A DNA stretch of 64,000 bases, taken from the NCBI GenBank assembly GCA_021790195.1, contig JAJYIF010000014.1, positions 1-64,000 of the forward strand, in the 5' to 3' direction. Of this stretch, positions 35,438 through 43,935 are shown one piece after another. The translations under genes were made by a program, and so were the position numbers. This DNA is from Nitrospirota bacterium (GTDB taxonomy: Bacteria; Nitrospirota; Thermodesulfovibrionia; Thermodesulfovibrionales; UBA9159). Below the pieces are notes generated by a model that made no database searches, was not told the DNA's origin, and saw only the letters and a list, made by a program, of their open reading frames with translations. Positions within the stretch are counted from its first letter, which is position 1. Each line of letters opens with the position of its first letter.

Positions 35438-35567
35438 ATTAGGGTACAAAAAGTTAGCGCGCGCCCTACTGACTGTATTAATTCAATGCAACATGGAACC
35501 CCATATTTTCGCCATTTATCTCGACTGATGGGACTAATTCTATAAATATGCATCCAGTTGCAAATTA

Positions 35568-35652
35568 TGGTGCAGGCACCGAGACTCGAACTCGGACGGG
35601 TTACCCCACCAGATCCTAAGTCTGGCGCGTATGCCAATTCCGCCATGCCTGC
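35568..35652 (-). tRNA. tRNA-Leu (anticodon UAG), island-borne
   Basis: An intact 85-nt class II tRNA with encoded CCA. The acceptor GCAGGCA pairs with TGCCTGC, the anticodon stem CCAGA / TCTGG closes the loop CTTAGGA (anticodon TAG), a variable arm with GTGGGG/ CCCGT follows, and the T arm has GTTCGAGTC. It lies inside the island, next to the 3' remnant of the split gene that reads the same codon. Confidence 0.95.
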
Positions 35653-36178
35653 ATAGAAAATATTAGTATATCGATTATATCTGATGCATGTGGGCCCTAG
35701 CAATGGCGACGGCCAAATAGAGAGGTCTCTCGAAGGCTGTTACCGCCGGTTAAAGAAGGACCTACCCACCTACGCAAAAGTAACCCATTTGCCGGTTTTA
35801 AATGGTCTGAGAATAACAGGGAAGAAGTACCTACCCCGAACCGGCCCAAAAGTTTCCATAGCTGGTCTGTTTCAGTTTGCTCGTTCTCGATAAGTTTTGC
35901 TTACGAGAGTGGAGAGTCCCTTTGGAACGCGACGAAGATGCCGAATTATATGTTGGGCAAGTCGGTAGGGATAAAATCCTCACAGTACACCATATCGGTT
36001 GCAATCTTCCGAAATAAAGTAGTACGGGAAGAATTGTGTCGGCCTTCATGACACCGAGGGTGTGCTCCTTCAAATAGGCTGGGAAAGCTTGGACTTACCC
36101 AGGCGTAAAATACTAGTTGAAACCTTTAGACGAGCTCAGGAAATGCAGACCCCAGCGATCAGTTGTAATCTTGGGCTT
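35653..36178. other. Gap without recognisable gene
   Basis: About 525 nt between the tRNA and the recombinase. Short overlapping frames on both strands look like decayed coding sequence, but I recognise no family and see no ribosome binding site. It is probably degraded island DNA. Confidence 0.4.
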
Positions 36179-36781
36179 CTATTTTCCGTGCAGAATATCC
36201 ATCCACCTGATTGCCTCAGTGTCACTGATCTTGCCCAAGTAGATCTGAGTCGTTTTCAGATCCTGATGTCTCAGGATAACCTTGGAGATGATCTCCAATG
36301 GAACCCCATTTCTGCTGGCATAGGTCGCTGAATGCCGGCGTAGATCATGCGGAGATATCTTTACATTCAGCTTCTGACCCAATCCGGTGACCAGGTTTCT
36401 CACTGCTGTGTAGCATAGTGGAAATACCCTGTCTTCAGACTGCATCTGTTTTGTCTGAATATACTCGGTCAGTCTGGCCGCAATGTGTCCAGGCATAAAG
36501 GCGACTTCGGCATCTCGTCCTGACTTGGGCTCTTGGATCACCAGCTTTCTGCCGGTAACGTCTGCTGCCCGTAGATTGAGAACCTCCCCGATTCTCAGTC
36601 CACAGCGCGCCTGAAGCTCCAGTATCAGCCGATCCCTGACACTTCGTGAGTTAAAGATTATTTCGTCAAGCCAGGCAAATATTGATGGGACAGGCGGCGT
36701 GAGCTTGGGTAATCTTGCTGGTACGCTAAGCACACCAGCCTTTATTGCAATAACGGGAAGCCCCACAGCAGTGCCTACCAT
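36179..36781 (-). pseudogene. Truncated tyrosine recombinase / integrase
   Basis: The catalytic domain is complete: Arg in CGLRIGEVLNL, Lys in KSGRDAEV, HxxR in SPHDLRRHSATY, His in LRHQDLKTT and the nucleophile Tyr in IYLGK. The N-terminal core-binding (SAM-like) domain is missing: only a hinge-like LPKLTPPVPS precedes the catalytic domain. The first 20 or so codons overlap an IPTL-CTERM relic on the other strand, so the true break is probably near 36720-36770. The product, if made, could not bind att sites normally. It is the likely remnant of the enzyme that mobilised the island. Confidence 0.82.
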
Positions 36782-36863
36782 GAACGAATGGGGGATGATG
36801 GTCTTCGTCCTCTTTGCCGGAATTGCCTCGATCTATTATCTGAAAAGACGGAAGGCAGTTTAA
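36771..36863 (+). pseudogene. IPTL-CTERM sorting-signal fragment
   Basis: The frame from 36771 reads VPTMNEWGMMVF, a hydrophobic stretch and YYLKRRKAV before a stop. This is the C-terminal sorting tail of IPTL-CTERM proteins and matches the tail of the intact gene at 44378-45490 (VPTMTEWGMIIF...YYLKRRK). The rest of the gene is lost at the junction with the recombinase. The open frame continues some way upstream, with a Gly-rich sequence that may belong to it. Confidence 0.75.
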
Positions 36864-37084
36864 CTATAGAGAGGTTGTGATTAGGTAATGAAGGGCGAGA
36901 GAAGTTAACTCGTTCTTTCTTGTTTCAGTTTCTTCGCTAAGCGGTTCAAGGTTGTGTAATCTCTTCTTCGCTTCCCCGTGATAATGACAGATTGAGAAGT
37001 TCAATACCAAACTTTGGTAGATATCAGTCTTCCTGACTATAAATTTTCAAAAGAAACATCGAGATGTTGCAAGAAGACCCCAAT

Positions 37085-37102
37085 GTTGAGTTACAGGAAG
37101 AA
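37085..37102 (-). repeat. Cassette-boundary repeat copy (minus sense)
   Basis: In the minus sense TTCTTCCTGTAACTCAAC, 16 nt after the stop of the zinc-ribbon gene. AGTT before the core and AACT after it can pair. Confidence 0.55.
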
Positions 37103-37117
37103 AAACTGATTCGGAAG

Positions 37118-37606
37118 TTAATAATTATCGATGCCACCATCTTGAAGCATATCTTTTAATATTGTTGTTGCTGTTTCGACATCCTTTCTTGCAACGTCTA
37201 TCTTTATTGTGCCAATCACTGGATTAAATTCTCCAAGCAAACCTGCGGCAAATAGGTTTTGAAGGTTTTCGCCTCTTGCATAATAGTGAATATGCTCGCG
37301 TTCAAATATTGACTTTATTACAGATAATTCACCAAGATTCGTCGTTTCATAAACTGTTACTATTTCGATAAATTCGGCAGGCTCGTCGGAAATCCCTTCT
37401 TCCGACTTTTCATTTTCTTCTTTTTGAAAAAAATCGAGGTCAACTAAACATTCTTCACAATAGCTTTCTTCAAATGAATACGTCTTCTTACATGAAGGGC
37501 ATCTCGGCGGCACTTCTTCATATTTTACAAGTGCTACTTTACAATCGCTGCAACGTCCTTCAGATTCAAAATATTCTGTTCTGCAACGTGGACAATATTT
37601 CAGCAT
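37118..37606 (-). CDS. Zinc-ribbon protein with DUF2007-like domain
   Basis: About 162 residues. Two zinc ribbons at the N-terminus are formed by CPRC/CSDC and CPSC/CEEC. An acidic linker follows, then a C-terminal domain (IVTVYETTNLGELSVIKSIF, LLGEFNPVIGTIKIDVARKD) that matches the DUF2007 'putative signal transducing protein' family. I start at ATG 37606 (MLKYCPRC); an upstream GTG at 37636 is possible. AT-rich codon use sets it apart from the flanks. It is bounded by two copies of the cassette repeat in the same orientation. Confidence 0.75.
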   Translation of the reverse strand: MLKYCPRCRTEYFESEGRCSDCKVALVKYEEVPPRCPSCKKTYSFEESYCEECLVDLDFFQKEENEKSEEGISDEPAEFIEIVTVYETTNLGELSVIKSIFEREHIHYYARGENLQNLFAAGLLGEFNPVIGTIKIDVARKDVETATTILKDMLQDGGIDNY

Positions 37607-37688
37607 CTTGTTTGGTCTTCTTTGTCTTCTTCGCACTCGATATTACTAAAAATACTCCTTACTCGAAATCAGTATAGCACAGGCGTGT

Positions 37689-37706
37689 TCTACAGGAAGA
37701 CATAGA
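37689..37706 (-). repeat. Cassette-boundary repeat copy (minus sense)
   Basis: In the minus sense TCTATGTCTTCCTGTAGA: a TCTA/TAGA stem around the core GTCTTCCTG. A TATACT -10-like box follows within about 20 nt and then the zinc-ribbon gene, so repeat, promoter and ORF come in order. Confidence 0.5.
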
Positions 37707-37920
37707 GAGGTCAAGAAAGGTTCCAGATTTGGGCACGTCCCTTGCAAAGTTCTCCTTAAAACGTGACGGGAGGAACTTCTGGGTGAAAGCCCATTCTTTA
37801 GGTGTCTCCCTCATAGCGAAGCCGTGTTATACTCTTCAAGACTGGCAGTTAGAGCGAATATATGTGCATCTGGCATATCCATAATAGAAGAGTCTGCGAA
37901 ATTGGCGGTATACAACACGG

Positions 37921-38244
37921 GTGAATATGAATCGTTGGGGCATCCCTCATTGGCTCGAAGAAGAAGTAAAGAAGCGCGATACAGCTTGTATCTACTGTGG
38001 TGTCCAAATGACCGAGCAGATGCCGCTAAATGGCCATAGGAGATCTGTGGCAACTTGGGAGCACATCATCAATGATGCAAGGATTATCAATCGTGAGAAT
38101 ATTGCCCGTTGCTGCGCCGCTTGTAATTCCAGTAAAGGGACCAAGAAGCTTTCCGATTGGATTCAGTCGAAATACTGTAAGAAGCATGGAATCAGCAAAG
38201 ACACCGTTGCAGACATTGTGAAAAATGCGCTGAAGACAGCGTAA
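37921..38244 (+). CDS. HNH endonuclease
   Basis: A 107-residue HNH-family nuclease. Zinc-binding pairs CIYCG and CAACNSSKG frame the active-site ATWEHI and the Asn-rich segment NRENIARCC. GTG 37921 or ATG 37927 may start the gene. No terminase or phage gene is nearby, so a restriction-type, homing or DNA-repair role is possible. It is part of the island. Confidence 0.85.
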   Translation: MNMNRWGIPHWLEEEVKKRDTACIYCGVQMTEQMPLNGHRRSVATWEHIINDARIINRENIARCCAACNSSKGTKKLSDWIQSKYCKKHGISKDTVADIVKNALKTA

Positions 38245-38406
38245 GAATAGGGAGGCAACAATGTGGGATGAGGGGTACTTTCTTGGCGGCAAGTTTCCTC
38301 CTTGAGACACTCGCCTGTAGTGTACGGAGCAACAATCAAGATTAGAAGATGTAATCTTTTCTTCGGTGATTATTTTAGCCAAGTGAAGCTAAACAGAGGT
38401 GAGACC

Positions 38407-39837
38407 TTGAAACTGGACAAACCTAGCTGCAAAAGCCGGCATTCTTCCTCTATCCTCCTCGGCATAGTTTTGCTTCTCTCCACCTGGTGTCTTGCTTCCT
38501 GCGCCCCCGTCCTTGACCAGCATTACTATGACCTGAAATCCAATCCTGATGAAGCATTAAGCTACCTGAACCGCCGGCTTTCTTCTGATCCGTTTTTCAC
38601 TGACGCCTATCTGGAGCGTGGTTATCTTTATTTCAACGCACGCAGATACCGTGAAGCAGCCGCCGATTTTGAACGAGTTGCATCTGCAAAATCCGATTGC
38701 CGGCGTTGCGTGATCTCGATGAACACCATGATTGGCTCCTGTCTTTTGGAATTGGGTGAAACCGAAAAAGCACGGTTGCACTTCGAAGCTGTCCGCAAGC
38801 TGAATCCAGAAGAAGCCGCAGGCGTAGCAGGGTTGGGTTTGGTTGCACTAAAGGAGGGCAAAGCAGCGGAGGCCGTAGAAGCTTTCAACGAAGCGATCCG
38901 GCTTGACCCGAAAGAGTCGTCCTATTATGGGAACCGGGGATTGGCCTACGCAATGACCCATAATAACAAGAAGGCGCTTGCGGACTACAACCGCGCTCTG
39001 GAGATGAATCCCCGGTTTGCTCGGTGTTACGCAAACAGAGGTTCCCTGTTTTTGGATGAGGGACGGGTAATCGAGGCCGAGAAGGACTTTTCCCGTGCGG
39101 TGGAACTTGATAAGATGTCGGCCGAATACTGGAATGATCGTGGGTATGCCCGTCATCTGCACGGTCGGTTTGAGGAGGCGCTTGCGGATTACAACCATGC
39201 GCTGGAACTGGCACCCAGGATGCCGCGGGCACTTGGGAACCGCGCCTTGTTGTATCTCCAGACCGGCAGACCAAAGGATGCAGCGCGGGAATACGAGCAG
39301 GTCAACATACTCGTACCCATGGATCCCATAAATCATTTCAATCGCGGAGTAGCTCTTCTTGCCACCGAAGAATACCAAGCCGCTATCGAGGAAATGAACC
39401 GGGCAGAAGAGCTCGGGGTACATCTGCCAGATTTGTACTACAACCGTGGCATGGCACTGTATTACGTAGGGCGTGCCCAGGAGGCGGTGGCCGAACTTGA
39501 TCGGGCGCTAGTCCTGAAGCCGAATTGGCCGGAAGCATACGCCGAGCGGGGTACCGCCTATATTTTGGTCTGCGAGCCGACCAAAGCAGTTAAAGACTTC
39601 CGCAAGGCAATCGCCTTGGCTCCGGAGCGCACCGCAAACTATTATTTTCTGGCAATTTCGCTTGAGTGCGCGGGCCGGACTGAGGATGCGGCACGGGCAT
39701 ACGAAAGCTACGCAGGCATGACAATTCCTCCAGGAGATGTCTCTTACGTAGAGGACGCGCGGCGCTCCGCGGAGAAACTGCGTAATCACGGTGCGACGGA
39801 GGGCCTTCCCTGTCTCACCTGTAAGGGAACTAATTAA
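38407..39837 (+). CDS. TPR lipoprotein
   Basis: About 476 residues. A signal peptide with lipobox CLASCAP is followed by roughly eleven tetratricopeptide repeats of the type YYGNRGLAYAMTHNNKKAL and YWNDRGYARHLHGRFEEAL. I place the start at TTG 38407, after AGAGGTGAG; the frame extends upstream without a start signal. It is probably an outer-membrane-anchored protein-interaction scaffold. A cassette repeat lies about 90 nt downstream. Confidence 0.85.
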   Translation: MKLDKPSCKSRHSSSILLGIVLLLSTWCLASCAPVLDQHYYDLKSNPDEALSYLNRRLSSDPFFTDAYLERGYLYFNARRYREAAADFERVASAKSDCRRCVISMNTMIGSCLLELGETEKARLHFEAVRKLNPEEAAGVAGLGLVALKEGKAAEAVEAFNEAIRLDPKESSYYGNRGLAYAMTHNNKKALADYNRALEMNPRFARCYANRGSLFLDEGRVIEAEKDFSRAVELDKMSAEYWNDRGYARHLHGRFEEALADYNHALELAPRMPRALGNRALLYLQTGRPKDAAREYEQVNILVPMDPINHFNRGVALLATEEYQAAIEEMNRAEELGVHLPDLYYNRGMALYYVGRAQEAVAELDRALVLKPNWPEAYAERGTAYILVCEPTKAVKDFRKAIALAPERTANYYFLAISLECAGRTEDAARAYESYAGMTIPPGDVSYVEDARRSAEKLRNHGATEGLPCLTCKGTN

Positions 39838-39929
39838 AGAAGGGCTTCCCTCAAAGGGCGGGGAATTGAAAAGATTACCATTGAGACCTGGTAATGTCAT
39901 CATTTTTGGATATGAGATTCTTGAAGCAG

Positions 39930-39947
39930 CGCTTCTTCCTGTATCCG
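39930..39947 (+). repeat. Cassette-boundary repeat copy
   Basis: GCTTCTTCCTGTATCCGA, with GGATA upstream pairing to TATCC and GAAGC to GCTTC, so the copy can form a hairpin of about 30 nt. A TATAAT with extended TG follows near 39965. Confidence 0.55.
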
Positions 39948-40007
39948 ACGCGTTTGAAGTCTGATATAATGGGTCAGAGTACAAACAGCAATGGAGAGGG
40001 GGAATAA

Positions 40008-40208
40008 GTGGAATTCATTTTGGCGCTTGTTGGGCTAGGTATAGCAATTTGGGCGATATCATCCTTGTTCTCACCGCCTAGAAAGCGTAAAGACTTTGCT
40101 CTGCATGATCGGGATGAAGCAACGAGCAGAGCATTAGGGGGAAGCGCACCACCTGATCTATCCGAGATAGAGCCTACCGTGAAAGAGCAAAAAAGGAAGA
40201 AGGCTTAG
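40008..40208 (+). CDS. Small membrane protein
   Basis: A 66-residue protein with one N-terminal membrane helix (FILALVGLGIAIWAISSLF) and a charged C-terminal part rich in Lys. GTG start after GGAGAGGGGG. No homology is recognised. It is unit 1 of the cassette-like series. Confidence 0.6.
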   Translation: MEFILALVGLGIAIWAISSLFSPPRKRKDFALHDRDEATSRALGGSAPPDLSEIEPTVKEQKRKKA

Positions 40209-40214
40209 GACGAC

Positions 40215-40233
40215 GTTCCTTCCTGAACTCAAC
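40215..40233 (+). repeat. Cassette-boundary repeat copy
   Basis: GTTCCTTCCTGAACTCAAC, 7 nt after a stop codon. CGTT just before the core and AACG just after can pair. Confidence 0.58.
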
Positions 40234-40235
40234 GC

Positions 40236-40264
40236 TTGACCGCGTAGCCTTCAAGGTGTATAGT
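40236..40264 (+). promoter_or_regulatory. Promoter of small membrane gene
   Basis: TTGACC and TATAGT with a 17-nt spacer, directly after the cassette repeat. The downstream gene starts at 40297 with GGGAGGGAGG before it. Confidence 0.7.
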
Positions 40265-40296
40265 TCAAACAATAATTTTGTCGTTGGGGAGGGAGG

Positions 40297-40563
40297 TTGG
40301 CAAGAATTCTGTCATTAATTGTCGCAGGTGGGTATTTGGTTGCTGCATATCTTTCTTCTGGTTCAGACGTTCTTTTTAAAATTACATTATTCCTATTTCT
40401 CGGTATTGCCTGTATTTGGTTTGGCGATCCACTGGGTAAGATCACAGGATTCATATGGATTGGGAATATCAATGTCAGCCAAGAAACACCGGGCAGCATC
40501 ATTAAAGTTCTTGGGTGGATTGTGCTTTTGTTGGTACCCGCCATCATCTTAGTGTATCAATGA
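40297..40563 (+). CDS. Small integral membrane protein
   Basis: An 88-residue protein with about three membrane helices: SLIVAGGYLVAAYLS, FKITLFLFLGIACIWFG and a C-terminal VLGWIVLLLVPAIILVY. The TTG start follows GGGAGGGAGG. No family is recognised. It is unit 2 of the cassette-like series. Confidence 0.65.
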   Translation: MARILSLIVAGGYLVAAYLSSGSDVLFKITLFLFLGIACIWFGDPLGKITGFIWIGNINVSQETPGSIIKVLGWIVLLLVPAIILVYQ

Positions 40564-40566
40564 GGC

Positions 40567-40581
40567 CTGCTTCCTGAACTC
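40567..40581 (+). repeat. Cassette-boundary repeat copy
   Basis: CTGCTTCCTGAACTC, 4 nt after a stop. TCAATG before and CATTGA after can pair. Confidence 0.55.
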
Positions 40582-40586
40582 TTGCA

Positions 40587-40615
40587 TTGACTTGTCAGAC
40601 CCGCCGCTGTATACT
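40587..40615 (+). promoter_or_regulatory. Promoter of lipoprotein gene
   Basis: TTGACT and TATACT with a 17-nt spacer, just after the repeat. This promoter shows that the next CDS starts at 40655 and not at the upstream in-frame codons. Confidence 0.72.
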
Positions 40616-40654
40616 TCAATCGGAGATTGTCATAATCCAAGGGGGAAATCTTTC

Positions 40655-41524
40655 GTGAAGCGCACTTCTTTATTGGGGAAGATTCATTTCTTGCTTTGGG
40701 TAATAATATTGCTTTCTTCCTGTGCACCCACTAACACGTATGTTTATACAGGGCCGTCTTTCGAACAACGTATTTCTGAAGTCAAAAAAATAGCGGTTAT
40801 TGATGATGCATGTATACTTATCCTACCTTTCGGTAAAGATGCGGATTATGTCTCTATAGCGGATACAGTGTCAACAGAATCCTTTATATTGGATAGCACC
40901 AGAACTTATTTGGAGCAGAAGGGATATCAGGTCAGTACGCTGCTCTCTCCGTTTGTGTGCGGATTTGTGACGCCTAATGAATCATTTAAGGCAGCTCAAC
41001 GAAGAGATGCAGAAAAATCAGACCGATTTGCGCCGCTTTATATTTCCGATTCCGTATATAACAATAAGGAGTATAAACAGGCCTTGCTTAAGGTAATTAG
41101 GCAGATACGCCCGATATTTGGTCAGTTAATGCAAAAAGACATGACTGCGCAGACAACAGTGCTGCCGAAAATCAGTTTTGTGAAAAGACAAGTTATTTTT
41201 GACGAGGAGATGCTGAAGAGTTTCAAAGTTATTTCTGCTGCAACCAATTCCGAAATAGCCCTTTTTATAATAGGACATGGTGGGATTGTCTCCACTGGCA
41301 AGACAGTAGCCGTTGGACTTGCTTCAACAATTCTTTCTTTTGGAATGCTTTCTGTATGGCCAGTATCTGCCCTTGACACATGGGCTATGCTTGTTGATTT
41401 GAAAGACGGTGAAATCCTCTGGTCAAACTGTTTAAGGGTACAGATGAATCCCTCAAACCGTGATGCTTATGCGAAAGTGTGGCCATCGAGTATTTTGTAT
41501 CATCTTCCATCCAGAAGTAATTGA
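40655..41524 (+). CDS. Island lipoprotein of unknown function
   Basis: About 289 residues. The signal peptide FLLWVIILLSSCAPTN ends in a lipobox. The mature part includes IAVIDDACILILPFG, a possible strand-rich beta fold, and near the C-terminus a Gly-rich hydrophobic segment (TVAVGLASTILSFGML) before LDTWAMLVDLKDGEILW. The end is like that of lipoproteins that report a stored parameter, but I know no family. GTG start after AAGGGGG. It is unit 3 of the cassette-like series. Confidence 0.65.
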   Translation: MKRTSLLGKIHFLLWVIILLSSCAPTNTYVYTGPSFEQRISEVKKIAVIDDACILILPFGKDADYVSIADTVSTESFILDSTRTYLEQKGYQVSTLLSPFVCGFVTPNESFKAAQRRDAEKSDRFAPLYISDSVYNNKEYKQALLKVIRQIRPIFGQLMQKDMTAQTTVLPKISFVKRQVIFDEEMLKSFKVISAATNSEIALFIIGHGGIVSTGKTVAVGLASTILSFGMLSVWPVSALDTWAMLVDLKDGEILWSNCLRVQMNPSNRDAYAKVWPSSILYHLPSRSN

Positions 41525-41541
41525 CTTGATTCCTATATCAG

Positions 41542-41560
41542 CCTTCTTCCTGAAAGCGAC
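41542..41560 (+). repeat. Cassette-boundary repeat copy
   Basis: CCTTCTTCCTGAAAGCGAC, 17 nt after a stop; TCAG before and CTGA can pair. A TATAAT lies at 41576-41581. Confidence 0.5.
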
Positions 41561-41611
41561 TCTATTACTTCGCGATATAATTGTGATGCGTATGGCGGGT
41601 AATTAACAGTC

Positions 41612-41755
41612 ATGAAGAAAGCAAAAGAGACAAAACGAGGGGGTCATTTTGAAAGGGAAGCGAAGGTCATGTGGTTAATCTGGATTCTCCCGATTCTCTT
41701 GGGATTCTTCGCTACGCTCGTCGCCCCCTTCATATTCAATATATTCAAGAAATGA
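41612..41755 (+). CDS. Tiny membrane protein (47 residues)
   Basis: Starts MKKAKETKRGGHFEREAK and continues with one membrane helix (VMWLIWILPILLGFFATLV) before APFIFNIFKK. It lies between a TATAAT box at 41576-41581 and a cassette repeat 5 nt after its stop, which is the same layout as the units upstream. There is no strong ribosome binding site. It is too short for most gene finders. Confidence 0.55.
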   Translation: MKKAKETKRGGHFEREAKVMWLIWILPILLGFFATLVAPFIFNIFKK

Positions 41756-41760
41756 GTTAT

Positions 41761-41779
41761 AGCTTCTTCCTGTAACTGA
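41761..41779 (+). repeat. Cassette-boundary repeat copy
   Basis: AGCTTCTTCCTGTAACTGA, 5 nt after a stop; AGTTA before and TAACT after form a perfect 5-bp stem. Confidence 0.58.
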
Positions 41780-42039
41780 GATAGAAGGCAGCGCTTAGAA
41801 GGGCGATAGATTCTAACGAAAATCATCATTGATGCATTGTGCTTGCCAGTGCAACGTGTCGGGAATCACTCTTCGGAAACATCCTGGCCGGGCTGGAGTG
41901 ATATATATCTGGCTGCATCGGTCGCAACACAATTTTCTCTTTCCTTTACAACTCAGTTTTGTTATATTCCTTAAAGGGGTGGCTGGTAGATCTTTGCTTG
42001 ATGATTCCAAGAAACAATCAAGAAATGAAGTGAGGGGGA

Positions 42040-43917
42040 ATGCCTATTATGAAAGCAAACAAGACTCAAAGTGCGTTCAGTGTCTTTCTTATTTCCCTAT
42101 TACTGATTTTCACTACGAACTGCGGAGGCGGAGGGGGAGGAGATTCCTCTGGCAGCACTACACCCCCGCAGTCTCAGCCAGCTGTTCCGTCGGCACCGCA
42201 AGGGGTAACGGCAACCGCCGGGAATGGACAAGTGACGGTAAGCTGGAACCAAGTCGCTGGTGCAACCTCCTACAACATTTACTGGTCAAGGACTGGCGGG
42301 GTGACGAAGAATACAGGAACGAAAATATCTGCTATGACAAGTCCGTATTTGCATGCTCCCCTTGACAACAATACGACATACTATTACGTGGTTACAGCGG
42401 TCAGTATTTCAGGGGAAAGCGCTGATTCACCACAGGTATCGGCAACTCCCTCTGCTCCTGTAAACAAGGTGACGACAGCCTTGTTCGTCGGACCAGACAG
42501 TGCATTAAAGGGTGCCACAGTCACGTTTGATGCATCTGCATCCAGTAGTCCCAACGGCGCCATAGCATCTTATTCCTTTGACTTTGGTGAGAGCGGTCCT
42601 AGCGTTACACAAACCTCTCCCGTATTTACACATACGTATGCAATATCGGGAACTTATTCGGTTACTTTAAGTGTGACAGATACCAGCGGAACAACTGTTT
42701 CAACAAGCAAGGAAATTACCATTGGAATGGTCCTTTCTCAGCCCGTCAATGTATCAAATACCGCGGGATGGTCTCAGGGCCAGAGTTTTGCCATTGATGG
42801 ACAGGGCGCAATAAATGTCGCTTGGCAGGAAGATGGAGGGGACATTCTATTTTCTCGTTCAGTGGATGGAGGAAAGACGTTTTCTGCTCCAAAAGCAGTA
42901 ATGACTCGACTTAGTAATTATAACTCTGATCAGATTAGATTAGTGAATACTAATAGCGGCACCATACTGATCTCATGGACATTGTTTGACACGGTTTCTG
43001 GAGGCGCTGAAGTCCTATTTTCCAGCTCTTCGGATGGCGGCAGCACTTTTTCTTCCCCGGTCATAGTATCAACCGTTGATAATGTAAATTCTTATACGCC
43101 TTCAATTGCAACAGATGGCAACAACAGAATAGGAATCGTCTGGGATGATGCCAATCTTAATTTCGAAAATACTAAGGCTGTCGAAGGTATCTTTTATGGC
43201 CGATCTGATGACAATGGTTCCACCTTTTTTCAACCAAAGATTATCCTGAGGCAGGACGGGACTCCTTCCACTTCTGGCACAAGTTGTCCCGACATAGCGA
43301 TATCTTCCCAAAACATATATGTTACCTGGCCTATGGGACCATCTGAGGGAGATATATATTTTTCGAGATCTACCGATGGCGGAACGACATTCTCTGCACC
43401 TATAGACATTCCCAATTATCCCGCAAAATCCTGGTGTCCACATATGGGTCTAGATTCTGCGGGCAATATCTATGTTGTTTGGGACGAAGGATCTGCCTTG
43501 ACAAAAAATAGATATATTCTTTTCTCACAGTCCACCGATAAAGGTTTATCTTTCAGCAGGTATCGATATCTGTCGACTCTGTTCCCAGATTCTTTCTGTT
43601 CCAATATTGCGGTCAGTGATGCAGGAACAATATTTGTTACATGGTCGACTGGCGATTTCAACAACAATACGCATAAATCCTTCCTCGTTTATTCATCAGA
43701 CAGTGGTAAGACCTTTTCCGCTCCGCTCAAAATCCCGGTTATCACCGGTCAGGATGCTTGCCCCAGCATTGCTGCAAAGGGTTTAAATCAGATTAGCTTT
43801 GTGTGGAGCGGGCCATTTAAACTACCTGTTATCCCCTCCCAAAGCTCGCCTGTTCCGAATGCAACGCTTGATAAGCCTGACATATTTTATAGCAGTGGCA
43901 TAGTGTCAATTCCTTAA
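42040..43917 (+). CDS. Lipoprotein with FN3, PKD and Asp-box repeats
   Basis: A 625-residue exported protein. The signal peptide ends in the lipobox FTTNCGGGGGG. A fibronectin type III domain follows (about 50-140: PQGVTATAGNGQVTVSWN), then a PKD domain (about 145-232: SYSFDFGESGP...FTHTY..SGTYSVTLSVTD), and then six or seven sialidase-type Asp-box repeats with the pattern SxDGGxTFSxP (for example SVDGGKTFSAP, SSDGGSTFSSP, STDGGTTFSAP), which predict a beta-propeller. There is no catalytic sialidase site in view, so it is likely an adhesive or polymer-binding surface protein. Confidence 0.82.
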   Translation: MPIMKANKTQSAFSVFLISLLLIFTTNCGGGGGGDSSGSTTPPQSQPAVPSAPQGVTATAGNGQVTVSWNQVAGATSYNIYWSRTGGVTKNTGTKISAMTSPYLHAPLDNNTTYYYVVTAVSISGESADSPQVSATPSAPVNKVTTALFVGPDSALKGATVTFDASASSSPNGAIASYSFDFGESGPSVTQTSPVFTHTYAISGTYSVTLSVTDTSGTTVSTSKEITIGMVLSQPVNVSNTAGWSQGQSFAIDGQGAINVAWQEDGGDILFSRSVDGGKTFSAPKAVMTRLSNYNSDQIRLVNTNSGTILISWTLFDTVSGGAEVLFSSSSDGGSTFSSPVIVSTVDNVNSYTPSIATDGNNRIGIVWDDANLNFENTKAVEGIFYGRSDDNGSTFFQPKIILRQDGTPSTSGTSCPDIAISSQNIYVTWPMGPSEGDIYFSRSTDGGTTFSAPIDIPNYPAKSWCPHMGLDSAGNIYVVWDEGSALTKNRYILFSQSTDKGLSFSRYRYLSTLFPDSFCSNIAVSDAGTIFVTWSTGDFNNNTHKSFLVYSSDSGKTFSAPLKIPVITGQDACPSIAAKGLNQISFVWSGPFKLPVIPSQSSPVPNATLDKPDIFYSSGIVSIP

Positions 43918-43935
43918 TAGCAGAGCCGATATATG

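Noticed and set aside
35438-35567. A second complete tRNA between the 3' tRNA fragment and tRNA-Leu
   Set aside because: The T arm and acceptor are present, but the sequence before them (GCGCGCTAACTTTTTG) gives no D arm or anticodon stem and no GCGAGAG 5' end.
39930-41779. Interpretation of the cassette repeats as integron attC sites
   Set aside because: ACTCAAC in some copies fits the RYYYAAC half-site, but I find no consistent GTTRRRY partner, and no integron-type integrase is present. The units also carry their own promoters.
41829-42365. Plus-strand frame of 178 codons overlapping the start of the FN3/PKD lipoprotein
   Set aside because: It overlaps the clearly real lipoprotein in another frame, and its sequence has no family features or ribosome binding site.
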